From contig JASAND010015508.1 of NCBI GenBank assembly GCA_030248195.1, positions 62,001 to 126,000 of the forward strand: a stretch of DNA of 64,000 nt. The letters are read 5' to 3'. Origin of the DNA: Trissonchulus latispiculum. Its lineage: Eukaryota; Nematoda; Enoplea; Enoplida; Ironidae. Below are positions 58,001 through 64,000 of the stretch, one piece after another. Both the position numbers and the translations under genes were made by a program. A model generated the notes under the pieces. The model worked only from the letters and a program-made list of their open reading frames with translations. It searched no databases and was not told where the DNA came from. Numbering within the stretch: the stretch's first letter is position 1; each line of letters opens with the position of its first letter.

Positions 58001-61000
58001 CGATAGTACTGGTCAGTCGTTGGGTCCCATTTCACGGGACGGCGAGTCTGGCGGTTAGAGCGACGAACCGGGGGAGGCGAAGGTGTACGCCTCCGTTCTG
58101 GCACATTTGGTTCCAAATTTGGCCGGTCTTGAGCTTCGTTCATCCCCTGGTCGGCAGGAGGATCGTTGGCGCCTGGGACCAGTGGATTTGGACGGAATGT
58201 GCAGGACTCGAACTCATCGCAACCAACTGCTTCTGGGTTTCTGCGGTTCCCGGACGGACCTGCTTTTTGCAACTGGTCGATATGCCGTGAACACATATCC
58301 CCCGAAGGCAACATCACCTGATACATAAAATTTCCCAATCTTTTTGCTATTTTCCCAGGAATCCACTTTGGACCTCTTCCGTACTCGCGCAACCAAACCG
58401 CATCATTGGTCTGGAAAGAGCGAGGCTGGAGTACGCTGGTCTTAACGTGCAATTTGGGGTGAAGGAAAGACCAACGGGTGTTTATCTCTCTTCCCAGAAA
58501 CAATTTCGCCGGGGTGTGACCCGTGAATGAATGCGGAATAGAGCGATAGGTAAGCAGAAATTGAGCTACGGCTTTCGGCAGAGCTGACAGTGTAGGGTTA
58601 GAAGCTAAGATAGCTTTTTTGAACGATTGGACGAAACGTTCAGCTATCCCGTTGGAAGACGGATGATAAGGAGCTGAAAAGATATGATTAATATTGTTCT
58701 CTAGACAAAATCGAGAGAACTCATAGGACGAAAACTGAGGGCCATTATCTGTGACCAAAGTTTCTGAAATCCCATTGCGGGCAAACAGGGAGCGAAGAAC
58801 TTGTATCGTGTTCAGAGAAGTAGTCGACTTCATCTCCACTACCTCTGGCCATTTGGAGTAACTATCCACCATTAATAGCCACATCTTATCAAAGAATAGG
58901 CCTGCAAAATCGGCATGGACACGTTCCCAGGGCTTGGCCGGCAGACGCCAACTGGAAGAAACAATCGCTGGCGGAGCTGAGGAAACTTTGCGGCAATAGG
59001 AACAATTTGCTGAAATTGCCTCGATTTCCTTGTTCATTGTCGGCCACCAAACGTGGAGTCTTGCCAGAGATTTCATCCTGACTGTGCCAGGATGACTGCA
59101 GTGTAGAAGGTCAAGGAAGTAGGACCGAAGGGAAGCGGGAACAATAACCCTATTGTTCCAAAAGAGACAGTTGTCATGAACAGAAATTTCTAGACGCTTT
59201 TTCCAAAATGGAGCGAGATTCGGAAGTTTGGCGTGAATGTGCTTCCAACCGGAACACACTGCATCCAAAACTTGAGACAAGGTGTGATTTTGGCTCGTTT
59301 CGAAACTGATCTTCTCCAAAGTGCATGGCAGATGCTCCGCGGTTTCCGAAATCAACTGGAAGAGATCGGTACATGCTTCAAGCTTAGATGGCTCACCTGC
59401 GAGGGTGAGACGCGAGAAAGCGTCGGCGTTGCCGTGTTCAGTCGTTGAGCGGAAATCAATTGAATAGTTGTAAGCCTTTAGCTTTAAAGCCCAACGCTGC
59501 AGTCGCCCCATGGCTAAAGGGCTAGATTGCTACCGGATTGAATATGTGCACCAGGGGTTTGTGGTCAGTCAAGAGATGAAAAGGACGGCCGTACACATAT
59601 TCATGAAATTTCGACAGTCCAAAAACAATGCCCAAGCCCTCTTTTTCAATCTGTGAATAGCGGCGCTCTGCTTCATTCAAGGTGCGAGACGCGTACGCAA
59701 TTGGTCTTTCCGAACCGTCGGGGAGGGTATGTGAAACAACGGCGCCGACCCCCACTGGAGAAGCGTCGCAAGCAAGAGTTAAAGGAAGGGTCTCGTCGTA
59801 GGGCATCAACACCGCAGGGCCTTGAAGAACCTGTTTCAAGTCCGTGAATGCCCGACTACACTGGGAATCCCATTTCCATTTTGCCCCTTTTCGGCGCAAA
59901 GAATTCAGGGGTGCGACCAAAGTGGAGAAATTGGAGATAAACCCAGAGTAATAGTTAGCCAGACCCAGAAAGGACATGAGTTCAGAAACATTCTGTGGAG
60001 GCGGAATTTGCAGCAAAGCCTCCACCTTCTTTGGGGAAGGGTGAATCCCATCTTGATCAATGACGTGGCCGAGATAATCCACACTCGGTCTGAAAAATTC
60101 GCACTTGGGCAATCCAAGTTTTATACCATGGTTTCGGCAAGCCAGAAAAACATTGCGAAGATTAAGCAAGTGTTCTTTATCATCCTTGCCCGTTACACAG
60201 ATATCATCCAGAAAAATGCTAACACCTGGACATCCAGCAAAAATCTGATCCATGCTTTGTTGAAAAATTGCAGGAGCTGTCTTCGGCAAGCCACCCTCGT
60301 ACTAATGAGCCACCCTCGTCGCCATTTTTACATAACGTGTTAACTGTCACTGTATTTACGATAAGACAAAGTACTGGGACAAATCTTATACGTTTTTAAA
60401 GACATTCAAAGAATTGCTTTCATTAAGTCATAACAACTAGAAAGATACTTCAAAAAGCAAAAATGTAGAGCTCAGCAAGATCTTTCGAATGAATATAATT
60501 TTAGCTGTACAGCAACTGCCTAACTGTCAAAAATTGACAAAAACCACCCTGAATGGAGAATTTTTGAAGCGGGATTGCGTGGAGGGTGTTAGAATGCTAA
60601 AAGACCTCATTTTGGAAAGTTTCATCAAATTTCATCTTGATTTGAGCCGACTATCAACAATATGTGCCCAAAAGGAATCACCTCCTTAACAGACAGCATG
60701 TAGTTACTGATTTTGGTTAAGATTTGATCTAAAGTCTGACCAAAAAATGTAGAAAGCGAAATTGTTTGCTTTATATCTCGTAAACGCTTCAAGATAACTG
60801 CCATAAATTATATATTTTCTGAACCGGAATGATGAGATCTTTCTTCTCGTGAAAAAATTTTTTTGAAATTTCCCGTGCGATTTCAAAGGGTGCCGCTTTT
60901 ATATGTCCAGAAGGATTGGTAAATGCTACAACCACGATTTTTTCAGGAAAATTTTCCCCTTGCCCGACTGTCCTACACACCAAATTTCAGCTTTGTTGGT

Positions 61001-63941
61001 TGAAAATTGCGTGAGTTATTCCATTTTTTAGATTTTCAAAATCCTTTGATCTTTGCCGCTTTTTCGACTTTGACTGGTTGTTACTCGCCACTCGCTCAAC
61101 GAAAAAAATTTTTTGATTGGATTTTCAGGACCGCCTGGGTGTCCGCTTTCATCTGATATACGTGGTATTTCAAAATTTGAAAGTCGATTTTTTCGAAAAA
61201 TACCACTTTTTGACCCAAAATTCTGGCAAAGCAAATATACCAAAAGTGAATAAAAATAACATAATCATAAAGTTCATTATGAGCTGAATCCAACGATATA
61301 AAGTTTTCGTGGCTACGACTTATATTGCGCCAGCAATTAATTTTTAAACATTTCCCTTATTTCAAGCTGGTTTTTGGCTTCCTTTGATGTTGCCGCCTAG
61401 ATTTACCTGAACCAGCGTAAACTAGCAAAAACCAGCTGAAATAAGGAAAATGTTTAAAAATTCATTGCTGGCGCAATATAAGTCGTAGCCACGAAAACTT
61501 TATATCGTTGGATTCAGCTCATAATGAACTTTATGATTATGTTATTTTTATTCACTTTTGCTGGATTCGCTTTGCCGAAATTTTGGGTCAAAAAGTGGTA
61601 TTTTTCGAAAAAATCGACTTTCAAATTTTGAAATACCACGTATATCAGATGAAAGCGGACACCCAGGCGGTCATGAAAATCCAATCAAAAAATTTTTTCG
61701 TTGAGCGAGTGGCGAGTAACAACCAGACAAAGTCGAAAAAGCGGCAAAGATCAAAGGATTTTGAAAATCTAAAAAATGGAATAACTCACGCAATTTTCAA
61801 CCAACCAAGCTGAAATTTGGTGTGTAGGACATTCGGGCAAGGGGAAAATTTTCCTGAAAAAATCGTGGTTGTAGCATTTACCAATCCTTCTGGACATATA
61901 AAAGCGGCACCCTTTGAAATCGCACGGGAAACTTCAAAAAAATTTTTTCACGAGAAGAAAGATCTCATCATTCCGGTTCAGAAAATATATAATTTATGGC
62001 AGTTATCTTGAAGCGTTTACGAGATATAAAGCAAACAATTTCGCTTTCTACATTTTTTGGTCAGACTTTAGTCATGTAATGAATATTCTGTGCTAGAACA
62101 TTCATAAAATCATCTATAAACAGTTACTTAATTCGCTAATTATTAATATGTTATTGCAAGTAAACAGGTGATTTTGTTTGAGGTAACTGAGGTATACGAC
62201 ACACTTAAATTCTTAAATTCTGTTCTTAAATTAACATTAACTGGTTAACCGTGCTGATTTTGAACGATGGCAGACGGAGTGCTGTCCATGTTGACCGAAG
62301 GCTTGAATAGAAGATTTCCTGCCTTAAGGATAATGGCTAGACAATGGAATACAGAAGTCCCATCAATCTCCAGCCAGTCAAGACACTCCTAAAATCAAAG
62401 AATTAAGGAAATTTTAAATCATCCACACTTTACATACTTGTCACAATTATATTATCATATATTAGACATTTATTACAATTATAATTATAATTACTATTAT
62501 TATTATTATTACTATTAATACTTATTTTATTTCATTTTTCTATCGGAAATTGTCATAGGAAATCTAAATTTAAGCTAATGCCAAAACTTTGCAGTGACTA
62601 TAACAACATCATTGCCTCGAGCTTCAGATCTGAGATAAGACTTAAACTTTAACCCATTGTTTAATTTTTTATTTTTCTTTCAGAAGCACTGCTTTATTAA
62701 CAAGTCTATCACTGACTCAAGCTTTTGACCCAGTTACGCCTCATTCAATTTCTGATTATTTGCGAAAAGCATGACAAGCACTACACGATAACAAATAAAT
62801 TTGTTGCAGACCTTGAGTTGAGCAAATTTTCTTCTGAAATCAGGAGATCCAAGATCAGTGGGGTCGATTCCAGAGCTAAGGCGAAGGAGTGCATAGTTTT
62901 GTCGATTTCGCTGGAGTCGAAGTTGCTCTAAAGCAAAAGAATTTACAACAACACTAGTCACTAAATGCGGAAACTGTTCTTTCAGCCAACTGAAACTGAA
63001 ACTGAAGCTGAAACCTAAACTAAAGATATAAGATGAAACAGAGCTGTCACGAGTACAGTAATCAATCCTGCTCGACACATTTTCAGAAACTTATAACGGA
63101 CTGGTTGAAAATCAGTACAACCTTGGTTTTTCTATTTTTAGATACAAATTTCGGATTTTCTGAAACTGGACTCAGTCAGCACCTAGGGGGCCAGGTCTTA
63201 CTTAGAAGATTGATGTCGGCACCAGAGAGAAGGCAATAGAAGATGTCATAGTTGGTTTCTTGGCCGCGTCTTGAGCGCTGACAAACTCGACTCTGAAACA
63301 AAAGAAATCCCTACACAGTTGATTAGTTAGTTGATTACAGGCTTAGACTAAACTGTGCAGAAAAGAAGTAAGTAGGCCATCCTAAAGTCTGTGATTGGAG
63401 AGAATTGATAAGCCTGTTAAAGCGGAATTCAGTTTCCCGTACAGTTGCCACTCGTAGTTGTAAAATTTCTGCAAATACTTTACAACAACTTTAATGATTC
63501 AATGTTTATACCTTTTCAAGAAGGAGATGGGAGAGGAATGCCTCAACGACGTCACCCTTGAAGTCCAGCGACAAATCCAACAGTTGACCCTAAATAAATG
63601 CTAAAAGCTAAAATACAAGAAATATAAAAATATTTAAAAACAAAAATTTAAATTTAAAACAATAAATTTAAATAAATAAAAATTCCAGTTACTTTAATAT
63701 GGCGACACTTTTCAGCAGAAAAAATAGTTGTGATTTTAAGTTGATTAATATCCTAAAACCTGACTAGCCTAATTACATAATCTAATTAATTGTAAAATGT
63801 CCTGGAATGATATTTTTGTGTGCAACAATGTTGTACAACTTACAAATCTTGTAGAGGATGCACTCTTCTGAGTAGCCGCGGACCCGAAGGCTAAATAAAA
63901 AAGAAGTTACCTGCAATAAACGATTGGCCGTTCGTTGTGCT
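49013..63941 (-). CDS. MYO1D-like: Class I unconventional myosin, MYO1D-like (5' end outside window)
   Basis: Twenty-one in-frame exons, 5' to 3': 63911-63941, 63844-63890, 63512-63589, 63202-63292, 62812-62927, 62250-62388, 56718-57007, 55563-55667, 54906-55127, 54511-54625, 54254-54309, 53937-54002, 53608-53675, 52788-53004, 52214-52432, 51920-51994, 51428-51672, 51011-51146, 50566-50718, 49681-49808 and 49013-49349; about 977 residues. Order of parts: switch I region (AFGSAATQKSASSTRFGQ), motor core (LLLEKSRV; ILKAGNLLFKP), switch II DVYGFDDLE, VNCFEQLLINSVNE, actin-binding and converter regions, about three IQ-type motifs (IQSVFRRWYGRHR; LQAYGRAKLAREAFKKLK), neck-tail linker with IFHRWR like MYO1D, and a TH1 membrane-binding tail. 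It should be an actin motor on membranes. Unusual: Asp for Glu in the DxxGFE motif and an extra His/Gly/Ser-rich C-terminal end. The P-loop exon lies beyond 64000. MYO1D over other class I types is an inference. Confidence 0.92.
49960..50307. mobile_element. GC-rich hAT-type MITE, right copy
   Basis: TAGTGTTTTG at 49960 to AACAACACTA at 50307, flanked by CTTCTTAC (49950-49957) and TTTCTTAC (50308-50315). Twin of 27065-27420, so it predates the arm duplication. Confidence 0.7.
53072..53580. mobile_element. GC-rich hAT-type MITE, right arm only, 509 bp
   Basis: TIRs TAGTGTTTTAG and CTAAAACACTA, flanked by a perfect 8-bp duplication CCTGTAGT (53064-53071, 53581-53588). The interior is mostly GGCCGGC words around a central A/T-rich core. 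The left arm has the intact target once (ACTACAGG at 23812-23819), so insertion followed the duplication. It lies in the myosin intron, 28 bases from the donor of exon 53608-53675. Confidence 0.85.
55420..55495 (+). tRNA. tRNA-like sequence (Thr-GGT-like), right copy
   Basis: A 76-base twin of 21849-21924. A box TAGCTCAGTCGG is good. The acceptor pairs GTCTCCG with CGGAGGT, the D stem is perfect, the anticodon stem has one mismatch, and the T stem has two (CGCGGGTTCGAGTACCAC). Likely a tRNA pseudogene; it is antisense to the myosin gene within an intron. Confidence 0.45.
56010..56490 (-). mobile_element. SINE with tRNA-like heads, right copy
   Basis: Inverted twin of 20599-21060, including the Arg-like head (56407-56477, minus) whose B box now reads GTTTCGATCCC. 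Long plus-strand frames here are antisense readings of the SINE. Confidence 0.5.
57868..57982 (-). repeat. Gypsy 3' LTR, 115 bp
   Basis: In element orientation it starts TTGTTATGACTTAATG and ends CGTTATGTAAAA. It differs from the other LTR by a few substitutions and a 4-base indel (AAGTAAGTACTAGG against AAGTACTGGG). Ends were set using the empty site; the inner TGTTA...TAACA is the canonical pattern but does not fit the target duplication. Confidence 0.85.
57997..59511 (-). pseudogene. Gypsy RNase H end and integrase
   Basis: A 504-codon open frame. It opens with the end of RNase H (MGRLQRWALKLKAYNY). Integrase follows: an HHCC zinc-binding region (HCSHPG ... CSYC), the catalytic core with Asp in HADFAG, Asp in TDNGPQF and Glu in NGIAERF, and a C-terminal part with GPKWIPG and RHIDQL. 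No chromodomain is seen. The frame itself is undamaged but is out of frame with the RT section. Confidence 0.92.
59522..60306 (-). pseudogene. Gypsy reverse transcriptase (second half) and RNase H
   Basis: About 255 codons from just before LPKTAPAIFQQ to a TAG near 59522. RT motif FLDD is present (SIFLDDICVTG), followed by the connection (GLANYYSGFI) and RNase H beginning LACDASPVGVGAV with TDHKPL near the end. The next section (integrase frame) is shifted by one base, so the polyprotein is broken here. The amino half of RT is deleted, leaving PBS and RT only about 35 bases apart. Confidence 0.9.
60326..60436 (-). repeat. Gypsy 5' LTR, 111 bp
   Basis: Direct repeat of 57868-57982 with the differences noted there. 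Very short compared with typical gypsy LTRs of several hundred bases. Confidence 0.85.
60729..62071. mobile_element. Foldback element, arms about 650 bp
   Basis: CTAAAGTCTGACCAAAAAAT at 60729 is mirrored by GGTCAGACTTTAG ending at 62071. Pairing runs nearly unbroken to about 61375/61424, leaving a spacer of roughly 50 bases with partly paired CCAGC words. Paired open frames on opposite strands are readings of the two arms. It lies in the same myosin intron as the palindrome edge, 40 bases outside it. No clear target duplication. Confidence 0.85.
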
Positions 63942-64000
63942 CTATTTAATTTAAACTTTTCAAAATTCAAATTTTAAAAATTTTCAAGCCTTTCAAACCT

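Larger units (their letters stand above)
57868..60436 (-). mobile_element. Gypsy (Ty3-type) LTR retrotransposon, internally deleted
   Basis: Element on the minus strand inserted into the TTAA element. Order: 5' LTR 60326-60436, primer-binding-site candidate starting TGGCGACGAG (60324 downward), partial reverse transcriptase with FLDD, RNase H, integrase, purine tract AAGGGAGAAG, 3' LTR 57868-57982. Domain order RT, RNase H, integrase is that of Ty3/gypsy elements. gag, protease and the first half of RT are missing. The 4-bp target CTAG is duplicated at 57864-57867 and 60437-60440; the empty site survives in the left arm at 19213-19216. Confidence 0.92.
57124..60689. mobile_element. TTAA-ended TIR element at right palindrome edge, split by a gypsy element
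   Basis: TTAAGGTGGTGATTCC begins at 57124 and GGAATCACCTCCTTAA ends at 60689. Subtracting the 2573-bp insertion and duplicated CTAG leaves about 993 bp, close to the 984 bp of its left-arm twin. Arm homology stops exactly at the outer TIR. Confidence 0.75.

Noticed and set aside
58083..60343. Plus-strand open frames across the gypsy element
   Set aside because: They are antisense shadows of the RT, RNase H and integrase frames.

Overview
The window is nuclear DNA from an animal. It carries spliced genes of two metazoan families, a class I myosin and a KANK ankyrin-repeat protein, with standard codons and GT-AG introns from under 100 bp to several kb. Transposon debris is very dense. I cannot name the species; a non-vertebrate such as a flatworm is only a guess. 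There is no sign of bacterial operons, phage or CRISPR.

Layout. 1-18957 has no gene I can name. It holds G/C-tract and A/T-rich degenerate repeats, several inverted-repeat (TIR) transposons, a 29-bp minisatellite, a perfect five-unit heat-shock element and two weak candidate exons of unknown membrane proteins. 18958-60689 is one giant palindrome with arms of about 20 and 22 kb. The centre, at 38601-38643, is a perfect 20-bp inverted repeat around a 3-bp spacer. 60690-64000 continues the myosin gene upstream, with a 1.34-kb foldback element in one of its introns.

Genes. Each arm carries the 3' exons of KANK and of a MYO1D-like myosin, facing tail to tail about 2.7 kb apart. In the right arm both reading frames are open. 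KANK (+) has six exons giving 230 residues. The myosin (-) has 21 visible exons, about 977 residues, and runs off the window at its 5' end. In the left arm both copies carry frameshifts: two in KANK plus two ruined exons, and one in the myosin tail. The left myosin also lacks every exon upstream of the palindrome edge. No 5' exons of KANK are seen anywhere, because the palindrome centre lies directly upstream of the first visible exon.

Mobile elements. Both outer ends of the palindrome coincide with the outer terminus of the same TTAA-ended TIR element. Elements present in one arm only come after the duplication (or separate two haplotypes): a gypsy retrotransposon with LTRs of only 111-115 bp (right arm, CTAG target duplication, empty site in the left arm), a GC-rich hAT-type MITE with an 8-bp target duplication (right arm), and a 0.4-kb MITE plus a small hairpin (left arm). 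All sequence statements come from reading by eye; no alignment or database search was run.
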